A stretch of DNA of 64,000 bases from Ischnura elegans (GCF_921293095.1 NC_060253.1:81753992-81817991); one strand, 5' to 3'. Shown: positions 30,879 to 45,800, numbered from the stretch's first letter. Notes: generated by a model from the sequence alone, not told the origin. A program made the numbers and translations.

Positions 30879-33831
30879 CGCTTACATGCGAATTAACCCA
30901 CAACGCATCCTCCTGTAAATAGTTTTTAAGAGTGCATATTTGATCAAGTTATTGCTCCATGAAAGTAAATAACTTATAAAACCATTCACAGCATTGTAAC
31001 ATTCATTATCTTGAAAATTAAAAAGAAAAAACTTTTGAAATCACGAATACAGACACTAGCATCTCAGCAACTTCCACGGAATTTCTCTGAAAACACACGA
31101 AACATTTTCATTGTTTACATTCGTGGGTTCATGGCACAGACCTTATAAGCAAGTAGACCCGCCATTATCCCAACATCTTCCCCTCCGCTCCCTTCTCTTC
31201 CCCCCCACTTTTAAGGCGTCGTGACGTCACGGTTGGGAAGCGCATCGTTGTAGTGCATGGCCATGGAAGAAGAAGTTACTACCATTACTACCATGGAAGA
31301 TTACTACTTTGTCAAGAGTGTGAAATGTAACGGATAATTTTCTATTTTTCACGGCAGTAGGAATGATATTTCGAAGCACTTGGAGACGCAAAAGCATAAA
31401 AGATATTTAATTAAATACTGCTGCATCTTCCTCCAAAATACAGAAATTTTTAGTAAAAAAATTATGGAGACGAAGAAAAGAAACTAGCAGAAGGATGTCT
31501 TTCCATGCTATTTTTCACAGTCATTCCTTCAGACCTAATGCCTGTACAACTGGCATGGAAGGAGGAGAGAAATTTTATCTCCTCCTTCTTCCAAGCAATT
31601 GATTTGCTTTTGGTCCTATCGTTTGGACGAAAATCGTTTTTTTCCAAATGGATAGGACAGCTCGCCCCCCTCGCTGCGCCACTGTGTCAAGGTATTATGG
31701 TAAACAATCTTGTGTGCTGAAAATTTCTTGGACATTGGATTATTCAATTTTCTTCCTTGATTATTTCGTGCACCTGAGGTTAATTGGCGGATTTTCAACT
31801 TTTTTTCAGGCAGTTTAAACGGTTTCTTGTGGAGGGCGCCGGTGTGAATAATTTCACTATAGGGTTGTTCACCATATTTTTTTTATTTAAGAAATCGAAA
31901 GATCGTGCTTCAGAAGGAGCAATGACAATAATATTATGTTATTTTCTTCATTGTACATGTTTAGAGAAGGCTTTAAACAGTGACAAATTTTACGTTACGC
32001 CAAAAAGCCCTACTTCCATCTTGAATTGGTGTGTGACGTCACAAGCCTGTAGATGCCCTACTGCAGTGTTTGAAGTGGCTCAGCAGGGTTATTCCACTTT
32101 TTTTTTTAAGATCTCCAGCGTCTGCCGCCAGATCAGCGTTTAAAGAAAATCCAAATTTATCCTTTAATAAGAGTTATAATAAGCAAAATTACCCTTATTT
32201 GTACATATTTATTGCTCATCATATCACAAATAGCACTACAACGCACACATTTCACGAGCTGTCTTTTTGATACGTATAATCAGTATATTCCAAATCAACT
32301 GATTCAATAAAAAACTTGGCTCACAATAAATATAAAACACTATTATGTAACACTAATAAAACATGACAATCGGTTTTCCAATCACTCTGCACACACAAAA
32401 GAATTTGCACTCCTTGAAGTTCGTAAGGATTCTCCACACCTCACTTACCACTCATCACTAACGACTTAGAATCAGTTTACGTTATTTTACATTGATATTA
32501 CGAAGACAATGAAATGAATAGGCTGAAACAAATTATTAAACTAGCTAAACCAGTTATTGTAACATCAAAAAACTTCGAATTTCACTTTCACTATTACCGT
32601 AACCAAAATATGACCAAAACAAACAACAGCGCAGCGAAATTCGTGAAATGTAAACACTGACGAATGCTCCAAATGAATTGGCAATAGGTAATAAAATCAA
32701 ACAGAACTTAGAGGCGAACAAACGAATGAAAATTAATATACGTTCGATGTATCCTCTAAGTACAACTAGCTCAAATATGAAACATATCCTTCGCAATAGT
32801 TAAATACCTTAGATCGAAATGTATAGGGTTGATTGAACCAGCATGGAAGAAATAAATAATTTCGTCGAAGATGTTACATTCACAACTCACTTCACTTGTC
32901 GCTTCAGTCTTTACTTCATCGTCTATATGCAATCAATTCACTCAGGGGTACATTAAGGGCACAAATTTTGTTCACTTGCACTAGCGGCAAAATGAAAGTT
33001 CACTGCACGTAGGTAGTTTCCTTGCAAATGCGGCTATACAAAACTTTCAATTCCTGTCAACAATTACACTACATACGTTGCCTGCCTAACTTGAAGAATG
33101 GATTTTATGTCGCCTTGATCCATCCGGAAGCTTCATGCACAACATAGGCCATTTCAAAATAAGGAATAACCTTGGCAAATGTCCAGTCGGCATGCAGAGT
33201 GCTCAGCTTGGCATCGAGCGATCGAGGGTACAGGCCAGCCGTACAGGCTTGTTTCGTCATCACCTCTATTTCAAGATGGCCGACCGTTTTTGGCGGCGTT
33301 TAAAATTGTTCGAATTTTGATTGCTAATAATTCCATCATTACTTTTTCAACGCATCTGTCATTCATCCCAATCAAAATGAAATTACATCAGAAGTGATAT
33401 ACATTCGTTTTTTTAGACCGTTCTGATAGGCTTGAACAACCCTATTATCAGTATAAATTATAATATAATTTCACTATTAGCAGTACTGTCACAGGCATCT
33501 GCGTCCATTCCATCATATCAAATACAGATCTGACTATTATCTAATGCATCCTATCATAAAACTTAGTAAAATTCATCATTTTTCGCTATATTTGGTATGA
33601 GCCTCCCTGCGACTGCCGCCGCTCTAGCGCCCAAAGTTTGAACTTAATTTCATTTGCGACCATTGATTACATGATTCAGCGATTATGCTCGAGAGGTCGA
33701 GATAACAGGGTCACAGGGTTCTTGAGGAAAAATCCCGTCCTTTGTGTAAAGCCCCTGTATCCTTTTGTGTCGTCATATTTCAGATAACTTGTAATCCTTG
33801 TAATATATAGGTTAAAGGATATTTAAAGGAC
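30879..33831. other. Divergent spacer between B3GALT6 and TMBIM
   Basis: Expected to hold both promoters and 5' UTRs. Seen: a CRE palindrome (31222), a GGAAGGAGGAGA/TCTCCTCCTTCTTCC palindrome near 31557-31590, and at 31608-31690 a palindrome GGTCCTATCGTTTGG/CCAAATGGATAGGAC joined to a hAT-MITE-like end (CCCCCTCGCTGCGCCACTG). No gene recognised. Confidence 0.5.
31222..31229. promoter_or_regulatory. Consensus CRE palindrome upstream of B3GALT6
   Basis: TGACGTCA, the full CREB/ATF site, about 345 bp upstream of the B3GALT6 start in otherwise unassigned DNA. Function is inference only; an 8-bp match can arise by chance. Confidence 0.25.
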
Positions 33832-33889
33832 ATGTCAACTTGGCAGCAACCTCTTATACCACCCGTTGGATTTAACCCTCCGCCACAAG
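33832..33889 (+). CDS. Nmda1: TMBIM coding exon 1
   Basis: Codes MSTWQQPLIPPVGFNPPPQ plus one base; donor GTAGCT. The same Pro-rich style continues in exon 2 across a phase-1 junction. Confidence 0.85.
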
Positions 33890-36800
33890 GTAGCTACAAT
33901 TGATTCATTTGTCAGTATACAGAATAATTTGGTTGTAATGCCGTCATGACATAATGATACTGCGTAGTAACCCATAGGCTGCTATTCTGGATGGAATAGC
34001 ATTATGCTATTCTCCGTTATTGCAACCGATGTTGCTATAATATAGCGTATTGCAACGCCTATGCTATTTGGTATTCAGAACGGTTGCAATTCGTGTTTTT
34101 ACTACACCGGAAGACGTAATTCTCAGAATAGCATAGGCCCGTAGCAATTCACTATTCTGAACGGCGAATTGCAACCGGTAGGCTTGCTATAATATTACGC
34201 GGTCTTCGATGCCGAGCAATTCGGTATTGCAACCAGAAAACGTGCGCATTGCGATGTCGAATTGTTTTTCTGAGGTTAAAGTAACCTAATCAAGCATTGA
34301 AAAATGGAATAATAGCCAAAAATAAAATGATATCAGCTTTATTTTAATTAAATAATAGTAGCATAAGTGATGAATATTTAACTAGTTAAGTGATTTGGTT
34401 AGGAATTAACATTCGAGCTTAATATATGAAGCACAAGCTTGCTTCATCGACAGTACGAAAACAATAACAATTAATGCAAAGAATTACTACCATTAGCCCA
34501 AATTTTACGTGTTTTATTCATATTTACAATTCATAATTTTATTTCATCACTTGACTTGCTACTAAAAATATCCTCAATGTAGGCTATCAGGTCGATTCTT
34601 GAAAAATTTCAAGCTTGTGTTAACACACTAACTCGCCAAATATATTAATAGTTATAGCTTTCAATGAAAACCATATATTACCATAATAATACCATATACT
34701 TTGATCAGCCGTTCATTTCCTCAATTGGACAGTATATACAAATACATGCAACGAGTCGAAATTGTTTTCCCCACTATTCGCTGCCTTCTACAATTAAAAC
34801 TAAAAATTTACTAAATTATAAACACGGGCAGTCGACTTTAATTACTTGCTTGAAAACAAAGGATTTCTCCGAACACCAATAAAGTTTCCGAACAAATATG
34901 ATTCACCACAAACGTTTAATGGAATATCCATGCACTACATCATTAATGCAATATATATCATGTGGAATTGAATACAAATTGTTTCCTCTATAGACAAGTA
35001 AGTTATTCACACAATTAAGTTTCAGTTTATCGGCACAGTTCAGGGTCTATCAAAAATTTCAGTGAGCACATAATAAAATCAGCTGATACGAAAACAATGA
35101 TAACTGACACAACAGCACTTTCCACACGATTCACTTTTTCACAGTTGTTCCATCCATCCTCAAATTCACCATCACATCCCTCTGCTTTTTCCAAATCTGC
35201 AGCTGAAATATTGATACTATTCCATCATATTACATGAAAGCACAGCGGTGACGTTGCCACCTACTTCATTTCCTAAACAGAGAATGAATTGAAATTAGGG
35301 AGTCATATAATATAAAGCTAGTATTAGAAACGAAAGCTTCTAGTTCATACAGTAAAGCTATATCGTCACGATCAAAGCAATAAAAGTTGGTACATATTTA
35401 TTTTGACATGCAACGAACAGACAGACTTCGAAGCCTAAGACAATTACGAAGAAAATCAAACATATTTAGGTTTCAATGATTATTTCGCATAACATATATC
35501 TCACGATAAAGGACCGATCGGATATAGGTAAATGATTCAATATTTCTGCCCGATAAATCATCATTATAACAGTAAAATTATGACCTAACCCACCTGTCTG
35601 AAGCCATTGTGATATTATCAAAACAACAACAATCACCTGATTTCCTAAACGAGATTTTCAAAGCATATTATATAAATCCACGGTTTAATATAATTTTTAA
35701 ATGCAAATTAAGCAATTATTTGTAATTGCAAGTCAATATTCCATAAAATACAGAAAAATATATAAAATATCTTCTCCCTCATTGGTTGCGCAAACTGTTC
35801 AGAAAGTTTTTCATACGGGAAGGGGCGGAGCTTCCAAATAGCTCACGCAAGGAATAGCATGCTGCTATTCCGAACAAAATTATTACTACGCTTCATTCTG
35901 AATACGGGGTCGTTGCAATAATGACCCGCAGAATAGCATATGCTATTTTTTGCAACGCTTATCCAGAATAGCAGCCATAATCTATTTTGGGGAAGTCGTT
36001 CTTAGTATCCAAGAATCTATAAAAAAAATGATATAGAAGAGTTGTTTTGACAAACTTTGATGACCCCTCCCCTTATTTATATCTCTTCCCCAATGAAAAT
36101 CGTGGGTGTTCTGAGACTACGTTCAGGTTTTCAAGGAGGTATTTCCTCGACATCCACCTGGAAATATGCTTAAATGCTTTAGATGGTTTTGTACTTCATA
36201 CGACAACCCTGATGCTTCCGTCGAAAACCTGTGGGTTCCCCAGAAGATAGTGTAGGCTGTATTTTTCGATTTTCACCGCGTCGTGGTTTTGTTGGAGACA
36301 ATAGTTTCTCCTGCATTCCAACAGGCGTCGAAGATTCTGATTATTGACCTTTTGAATTAATGTATACGTTAATACAGTAGAAGATCAATAATCCTGGGGG
36401 ATAAGGTCGGTTGGTTTCTAAAGTGTTGGCTTTTCACTACATGGGCTAGGGTTCAAGTTCTGGCAGTGGCAGAAACTTTCAGGGGTGGCGGGATCTCAGT
36501 TCGAGTGTGTTGATGGGATGTTTTGCTGTGATCCTCTTGGTGCCTTTCGTTAATAGCTGGTTAATGCAGATACTGGGTTTCTATCAACCGTGCCCCTACC
36601 TCACGGCACAAGGAATCTCAGCTGTTGGTTACCTCCAACAAATACCATACCATCGAAAATCCAGGATTAACGTTACCCCGTGATACTACGAAATTAAGAT
36701 TTTTCTGGTGTTTCCATAGAATTTTTTTACGTAGCATGATTAGCCAAGCACTTTCTGTTAATCCGTTATCACATACAAAAATAGCTTAAGAGCCTAGAAA

Positions 36801-39800
36801 AATCTCCTTTCTTTGAATACATGTTCATCAGATAGACTATCCACAAGAAATTTTAAAAGAGTCGATTGAATCTACCGCGTAGTGCTCCTTCATCAGCATT
36901 CTTTGACGAATGCAGCACCGGGGCCTTCAACTCAAAAGCCACATGAAGCTGTCTTCACCTTATGTTTAAATCTCCCCTTCTAATCCCAACACTGATCCTT
37001 TGCTGTATAAACCTAATTGTGCTAACTCCCTTTTAAGTGAAGAGGGACAATCTTATCTTTCACTTCCTGAATTTGACTTCAATGATTATGTGAGGACTGA
37101 CAACACCAGTTAATTTCTGACAGTATTAATGGTAACATCCATTTTATTAAAAATAAACCTTCCAGTTTTCACAGTTAATGTGATACGAGGGCAGATCGGA
37201 AAGTAACGCACAATATTTTTTTTCCCAAAATTTTAATATGAACCGAAACCAACAAATCACAAATTAACTTACATCTGTGACCTACTTTTCTGCATTGCTA
37301 CAAATTTCATCAACATACATATTTCTCCCATTGTGATACCAGTTTCAATATGCCCTGTTCATAGAAGTACGTTTGTTGGGAGAATTGCTATTTGCGGACT
37401 GCTGATTTCACTTCTGCATCTGCTGTTAAGTGTTGGCCAGCCAGGAATTTTTTTCCTGGGGCCAAACCGATGAAAGTCAGATGGTGCCAGGTCAGGACTG
37501 TATGGTGTATGCTGGTCACCCAAATTTCGGTCGGAGGTGCTCCAGCTCTCCAAATCCAAATTTGTCATCATTCGCCAAATTAACCCCATTAGTTGTGAGC
37601 ATAATTTCACTAATACATCATGGTGCTATTTTAACCCGTCAACGCCCACGAGTGCCATATGGCACCCAGTGCAGTGCTGAGCCCATGCTTCTGCAATGCA
37701 CTTAATATGTGAATTTTTGCGTGCTTTTCGGTGCACATACGTAGTAGAAGATTTCCTCTATTATTCAGTCAGTTTGAATTGAGTTCATTGTGTTAAGCTC
37801 ATATGTATCATAGTTTATAAAAGTGAAAGATTTGTGATTTTGAAAAAAACTTTGGGTGCTGACGGGTTAATAATCAATAAGGTAATACAGTATAAGATCA
37901 ATAATCCAGGGGTTTAAGGTCTGTGTGGTGGCTAGAATGCAGGCTTTACACATCATGGGCCAGGGTTCTTGCAGTGGTGGCAGAGACTTTTCAGAGTTGG
38001 TGGGATCCCAGTTCAAATGCCCGGCAGATGGGATGTTTTGCTGTGATCCTCTTGGTGCCTTTCGTTAAGAGTTGGCTAATGCTGACACTGGATTTCTATC
38101 AACCCTTACCTCGTGGCACAAAGGACCTCAGCTGTTGGTAATAAAGGTGTGCATAAGTACCAGTCATACGTTGTCATCGTGTAAGAACAAGATTGTTAAC
38201 TATTGGTACTAAATTTAATTGAATAGGACAGTCTGACATGGGTTGGGAAGAGTCCTGGGTATTTAGTAAACTGTTCTACAGAATAGTTCCTACCTCGTAA
38301 AATACCTCATAATTGGTAAATTGATGTACAAATAGTGCACTGTAGCCTTTTGAATATGTCACAAGGTCAAAATAGCCATATAATGTCAATAAAAAACTAA
38401 AACAACACCAATTTTTATTTTAAATGCATCTTAGCAATAAAATACCTCCATTAATTTATATTTCTGACACCAATTATAAATTACCTGAGCACTAAAAATA
38501 TGTATTACAAATACAGGGGTGCCGACTTACAAAAAATATTGGGGGGGCCCAAACCGGGGACCTTGCCCCAATGAATTTAAAGTTTTAAAGCATTTTAGAA
38601 GAGTCTTACGATCAACATTAGAACCCTGATAACTCGAATCTCGATATCTGGACACTCCGGGGAAAATCGACAAGCCTTACACATTTTTTCCTCACATCTG
38701 TAACGAATTTTTGGGGGGGCTCGGGCCCCATGGACTCGGCGCCACTGTACAAATATAACACTTTTTGTTCACACCTATATGTGGAAAGGTCACCTGATGA
38801 AAATGAAGAGACTTCAAGGGGTTTCTCAAAGTTTCAGCAAAAATATTGAAGAGGTTTTTTGAATATCAATGATAACCTCAATGGAATCTTTCTAGAGAAA
38901 ATAAATTTGACACAAAGCTGAGTTGCCTACAGAATTCCCTGAGAATTAGAAAAGGATTCTAGAGCAAGTGAGGAAGAAAAAGGAATCCTCTTTCAATGCT
39001 ACAGTCACCATATTAAAGCGATGACAATGTCTCTATTGTTATGAACAGGTTTTCAACAGGAATTGTGGATGTTTCGCAACAGCCGAATTGGAGGGGATTA
39101 CTTCGTAGAGGTACTCTAGAAACTTGCTACAAGTTTTCTGTTTTGCCTTATCAAACGGTGTCATGATGAAACTACGAGGGGGTTTTTGAAAGGATCTGAG
39201 GTTTGGCAACATTCGGCTCAGAGGTCAGCGAGAGTTACTTAACCTCCTTAGTCCTAACCAGGGGTGTCATAATTGTTAAATGGTATTTTTATCAATTTTG
39301 CTGCCACAAAATTTCTGGTATACAAATTCGTACCCAAATTAAAAAAAATTGTTATTAAATGTAAATAACAACTTGTGAAGGCCTGGTTACACGATACATT
39401 AACACGTACGGGTTAATGTCTAAATGTATGAATGCCAAAATGCATCGTGTAACCACCCAACTTGTGTGAATGCATAAACGGAAAATAGAACCTGTTCTAA
39501 TTTGGTTCATGCATTTGTACATGTTCCGTTCCGGTCCACCAAAATCATTCACGCAAACGTACATTAACTTGTGCGTGTTAATGTACCGTGTAATCAGGCC
39601 TTAATAATATACACAGAGTAATATTTCATTTTTTAAAAAGAAAAAAAAGTGCGTTCTGGAATGCTAATTTTGCCATGACGTCACTGCTCCCAACAATATC
39701 TTTTGGTTGGTGCGAAGGCTTCCACGGTGCACTGGTAATGTAGGCTGCATTTTCCAGGTTTCACTGCGTTGTGGTTGTGTTGGAGACAAATTTTCTCCTG

Positions 39801-42800
39801 CATTCCAGCAGGCGTCTTTGATCACAGCAAAATATCCCATCTGCCGGACACGTGAACTGAGATCCCGCTAACTGTGAAAGTTTCTGCCACTGCCAGAACT
39901 TGAACCCTGGCCAATGGAGTGTTAAGCCAACACTGTAGCAACCACACCAACATTATCCACCAGGATTGTTGATCTTCTACTGTATTAACGTTTACAATAC
40001 GGTAGAAGATCAATAATCAGAATCAGGATACATATTGAACACAGTAATATCATACATCAACAGCTTTGCGAACCATCAGTCTCTCATACACTTTAGATTT
40101 CAGCACTGGAGGATAGTGCAGGTTTTACAGGTGTGTGAATGCACCATAGTTGCTACGATTGCTGGAACAACCGTAATCTGAGCAAGGCATAAGAAAATCA
40201 ACCTGGGACACATTTTTCAGGAATGCAAATTTATATTGCCCTTTTAGTGATGTGAACATCTATGGTGTTACTTTTGAGTACATAAGATTATCAGGTCTCA
40301 TTTTCGTGCCTTTAAAGATGTGTGCAGCATAGATTTCTGTGGAAAAACTAAAGAAAAGTTTGTTTTGTACCAGAGGTTTGGAAGGTAACAAATAGAGTTG
40401 TGGATTTCATGTTTTGGCAATGAAGAGGGCAGCACATAGCTAGTATTTTGTGCCAGCTGCTACTGGTTTCAGCTCTTAGTTTCCTTAATGTACCTTTTAT
40501 TCTTAGCAAAGAAATCAGTGTACATATGTTATCAGAAATGAAGTGAAATTCAACGTTAACTCTTGGTGGAGTTAATTACCCTTTAACCTCTAGCTGACGG
40601 ATTTAAATGCCAAATGGTCACCTCTTACTGTCTTTGATTTAGTGGGTCATTATGGGCATGCTAAGCAGGGAGTGGACCTTTATTTCTATACCTGATGAGC
40701 ACACTGGGCATTTAAAAGTTAATGATATAACTTACCTTTGTGATTGTAATAATTAGTGATGGGCATCGTGCGAGTGAGTCAGTTCAAATGTGCGACTCAG
40801 CAGATAGAGCTGTGATGCGAGAGAGTCTTATTTGGTGAGTCATGACTCCCTCCCCTCTGGAAACGACTCCCTCAGCGCACACTGTGCGTGTTGGAGTCCT
40901 GAGCAGTAGAAGTTGGACTCGGTCGTACTCCCTCAGCACGGAATGTGCGCATTGGAGTCGTGTACGGTGAGAGTCGGACTCCATGCGCAAACGATTCCTT
41001 CCACAAACATGTTCCGTGTCTTGCTCATCACATGTTTAGCTGATCAAAGTGAGCATATGGCACTTTTCGAGGGTAGCCCACTGTTCACCATGCTGCTTGA
41101 AATATTCTCCTGATTCATTTTCTGGGTATTGCTCTAAAGAATCTTTTAGGACCCTAATCGCAATTCTCTCTCCTGCATGCTCCATGCATCGTGAAGGAAA
41201 AGTGATTGAAGATGCTCACGTAAAAGTTTTTAGCAACAGCAAATTTATGAAAATAATACACAGACAAGAGACATGAGACAAAAATGAAAATTTGTTCTAA
41301 CACAAACAGCTGAGATTAATCGAGGAAATTAACTATGAATTGTTAACATGATCATGTAGTTTCAGAGAGAGTATTTTGTTGTAACAGAATTTTTTAAATT
41401 GTCGTCATCTCTAAGCTCAGAAGACGGAATACTATTTCCGTCTCCCATGAAAGGTATAACGTATGGGCTGAATTTGTTCCTCAGTTACATCACCTGTAAA
41501 ACATTGTGACTATGCAATACGTGATTGATTTGTAATCAAATTTTCAAATTGTGATCTAGGAAATGTTTCATTTTAAATGTTCGTTCAGAAATACCCCTCT
41601 CACCACCTTCCCCTCTTCCTCTTTCTTCCACCCCTCTTCCCCCTCCCCTCATCCCTGAAACGCTTTGTTGAGTTGGATTGTGTGAGCGGTGAGGCAGCTC
41701 CTCAAAAAGTGTCGTTTATGCCATCTCTAGTAATAATTAACAAATCTTGAAGCCAGCAGTGGCTCTAGCATGTGTCAAATGGGCGAGCTAGATAAATAAA
41801 ATGGTTGGGCCTAACCTAGGGTTAATATGGATAAGTATGAAGGATGAAATGTTATTTTAAACATTTATTTATTGACCTTACACGAATGGCACCCCTTTCC
41901 TGACATACCATGCTACAAAAGCAAATCATGCCTCAGGCCTTAATGTAAGGGTGCATTCATTTTATATTCATTTGAAAAATGGCAAAATTGATCCTACTGA
42001 GAAGAAAGTGAAAAACTTCTAAATATGTATTAATCAATATGGACAAAACAGAATCATTTAGCCAATTAACTGAGCGGTTCTCCTTATACCTATAACTGAA
42101 CACAATTTATTTTATTTTATAAAATAAAATTTTACTATGGACTTTGATTCTAAAATTTGTCCATATAATTTGGGTAGGCCCTGGCCCCTGATGCCACCAC
42201 TGCTTGAAGCAATGAAGGGGCCTAGAAGGGAGGTTTTGTTACATTTGATATTTTCACAAAAGGTTCAGGATGCATCTTGTTCACTGTTGATTTCTTTCTA
42301 TTAATATCCATTAGGTCAGGAAGAGTCTTATCCCCCACCAGGTACTGCAGGCTATGGTTCACACCCAGGGGGGTATCCCCCACATCCAGGAGTATATCCC
42401 CCGCAGCCAGGAGTATATCCCCCACAGCCTGGAGTTTACCCTCCGCAGACAGGAATGCACCCTCCACAGCCAGGAATGTACCCTCCACAGCCAGGAGTGT
42501 ACCCTCCACAGCCAGGAGTGTACCCTCCACAGCCAGGAATGTATCATCCACAGGCAGGAGTATACCCACCTCCGTATCCTGGAGCTGAACCTATTGGAGC
42601 GATGAGTGGTCTAACTCCATCATCGGAGGATGATAATGAAGATCCTTTCAAATATGATTCTGAAAACTTTCAATTCAGTTCAAAAAGTATTCGACATGCA
42701 TTTATCAGGTTAGTGTTGAAACTAAATCAAATTCCCTGAGATAAGTAAGGTAGACAGATGAGACAGAAATTGATCCTTGAGGGAACTAATTTTAGCCAAA

Positions 42801-45800
42801 TTTGGAAATTTGTTTTAATTTGGTGACAAAACAAAAATCATAGTTTTTTTATACATGCTATCATTTAGAAGGTACGTATTGTCATGTTGCACTAATGAAA
42901 TTTTACAAAAGCATCTTTGCATTACGAATTTTGAAATGAATATGTACAGAGTTCAAGTAGTCTTTCAGGCCAGCCATTCATAACCCTCTTAAATTCACAA
43001 GATGGAATAGCTGCCACTACCTTGAAAGAAACATTCTTCCTCAAAATAAATCATAGCCAATGGCACATTTGTAAATCCTTCAAGAGAAAGCCTGGACAAA
43101 GCATCTGCATAAGCAATATCAGTACCCTTCTTATAATGAATCTTGTAATGCTAAACTAACAATAACAATGCTAATCTTTATAACCTAACATTTGCAACTA
43201 AGGGTATACCCTTTCGAGGGTTGAAAATAGGCTGCAAAGGCTGATGGTCCGTGACTAAGGTAAAAGTTCTAACAGCCAGGAATTTGTGAAAGTATTTAAC
43301 CCCATATACACAAGCTATTGCTTCCCGATGTAGATCACTGTAATTCTCTTCTGCACTTGAAAGTGTTGTGGAAACAAAAGCAATAGGGTGTCCCACCCCA
43401 TCAATGACGTGCGCAAGAGTAGTGTCTACCAGGGTGCCTCCTTGTGCCTTTTTTTATAGGAGCGAATTGTGATACCCAGCAAAAGTTGCGTACTCAAATA
43501 GGTTTACAAATAAGATTTATGTTTCAAAATCGGTTAATATCTTCTGTTTGCCATTTTGCCTTGAAATTTCCAAATTTTTAACAAAAACTGTAAATAAATT
43601 AAGTTTGATTTGAGCGAGCACTCATTTTTTGCAATGGAGTATAACTTTGGACTTAAATTGATATTTTAGATTGAATACCTCGAATACCTTGAATTTTAAT
43701 TATCGAGAAAATGACTTTACTGTGTGCCTGAAAGCAGTTTTTTGGTGCTGGCAACCCGCAACACAACCTCATTTTTACGTAATGCATGCAATAAATGATG
43801 TGAATTTAGTAATTTTTTTCAGTCAAAAATGTGGAAATTAGTTATGAAAATTTGAAGAGTAGTCACTAAGATGAGAGCTCTTTTTTCTCTTTTTCTCTTT
43901 TATGCCATCAACGACTAAGTATATGTACTTTATGTTTGTGGAAAATGTCTCTGAAGTTTCTTTATAGGTACAAGCCATTTGGAAAAAAAACATCTATTCC
44001 TGCAGTCACACAGCCAATTTAATTCAACTCATCTCCTGCTGCATAATGAATGCAACAGGGCAAAGTAAATCCTGAAGAGTATTATAGTAAATAATAGAAT
44101 GTCTTGTTGAAGTGTTTTACTGAGGAGGCGACGAAACTATTTCATATAGCCTTCTGAAAATGTGCCAGCTTTCCCATATGAGTCTTATCCTAGTAAAAAA
44201 AAAAAGGGTCCTATTCTTCAGAACCAGTTTCTCATGGATCAGAGAAAGTCCAAGAATTGACCTAATTGGAACTGTTGACATCCCTGTGCCACAAAAATGC
44301 AAGAAATGGCTGAACGTTATCTATTATAATATATATTGAATAAATAATTGGCTTGAATATGAATAATTTGAATTCACAGTTTCCCTGTTGTCATTTTTGA
44401 ATGACAGTCAAAACGTTGAGGATAACCAAGATAACAATGAGAAAATCATACATATCTAGTGTTGTAGCTATGATGTGGCATTTACCAAAACAAGAGAAAA
44501 GAAGTCCAAGTCAAATTAGACTTAACCAAAAATGAGTGCTCGCTCAAACGAAACTTAAATTATTTACATTTTCATTAAAAATTTAGAAATTTCAAGGCAA
44601 AATGGCTAACAGAAGATATGAACCAATTTTGAAAAAAAATCATATTTGTAATAGCCATTTGGGTATGAAACTTTTGCTTGGTATAACGATTCACTCCTTA
44701 AAAAATGGCCAAATGAGGAACCTTAGTGCCTACCCCATGGGCACTACTATCTCATGTAGGCACCAATGACTTAAGGGGATCATTTAAAACCAAGAGTTTT
44801 TTTCTGAAATGGCATTTTCGGCCTCCTCAAAAGCTTTCCGACATTTAAATGTCTAGCGCTAGTAAACATTTTTATGTGTAAGAGCATACAGAGGCTCTAA
44901 CATTGTTGAGCTCATAGGCACCGATTGGTGATAAAAATTCAGTATGCCAATGATAGACTTCAATTCAGTCACATTGCTTGGCACTCAATCCTATTTAAAA
45001 GCATTCGACTTTTCAGGTGATGGACCTTGCCCATTTACACGGAAACCCAAAACATATAATGATCCTAAAAATAGTCTGCACTTTGATGGATTTATCTTTT
45101 CATTAAATTAATTTAATTTCGCCAATACCTTTTCTAACATCAAAGAACACTCTTGCCTAGCCTATTATGACATTGTCAAGGTAGACTTGAACCCCTGGTA
45201 CGCACTTCAAAAGAGAATCCATGACAGATTGGAAAATTGATGGCACACCTTACATGGCAAAACAAAGCCTATTTGATGTAAATAATCCAACATGTGTGTT
45301 TATGGTTAACAATTCTTTACTTTCATCACGTACCAGCAACTGTAAATGTGCATTTGTGAGGTCTAGTTCACTAAAGTAGTTACAATTCACCAAGGCTGAG
45401 TATCATCAAATCTTTGCAAGGGATAATGTCCATAACCACATGCTTTTTTATTGTAACCTTCAGGTCTGCACAGATTCTCATGTTCCCATTATTTCTTCCT
45501 CCACAAACTATGGGAGAAGCCCGTTTACTATGCCTGACCCTTGGAATGATTTTTTTGTGCCTTCAAGGGTTCTAGTTCATTTTCTACAGGTTATCTAAGT
45601 GCATATTGTACACAATATGCTCTATGAATAATCGCACAGGCGACTTCTTTAAGCATAATTGACGTTTTAAAATCCTTGAGTCACTTTGGCCAGGGACTTT
45701 TGGACACTTTTTCCGAAAATACTGGAAATCAATAACATCATCATTTGAAAACAAACTTGTTTGGTTAACCGAGCCAATGTCCAACCTTAGTAATGACTTC

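Noticed and set aside
42222-42569. Open frames in all phases over the heptad array
   Set aside because: The 21-bp repeat keeps every frame open; only the frame that splices into the TMBIM domain is real.
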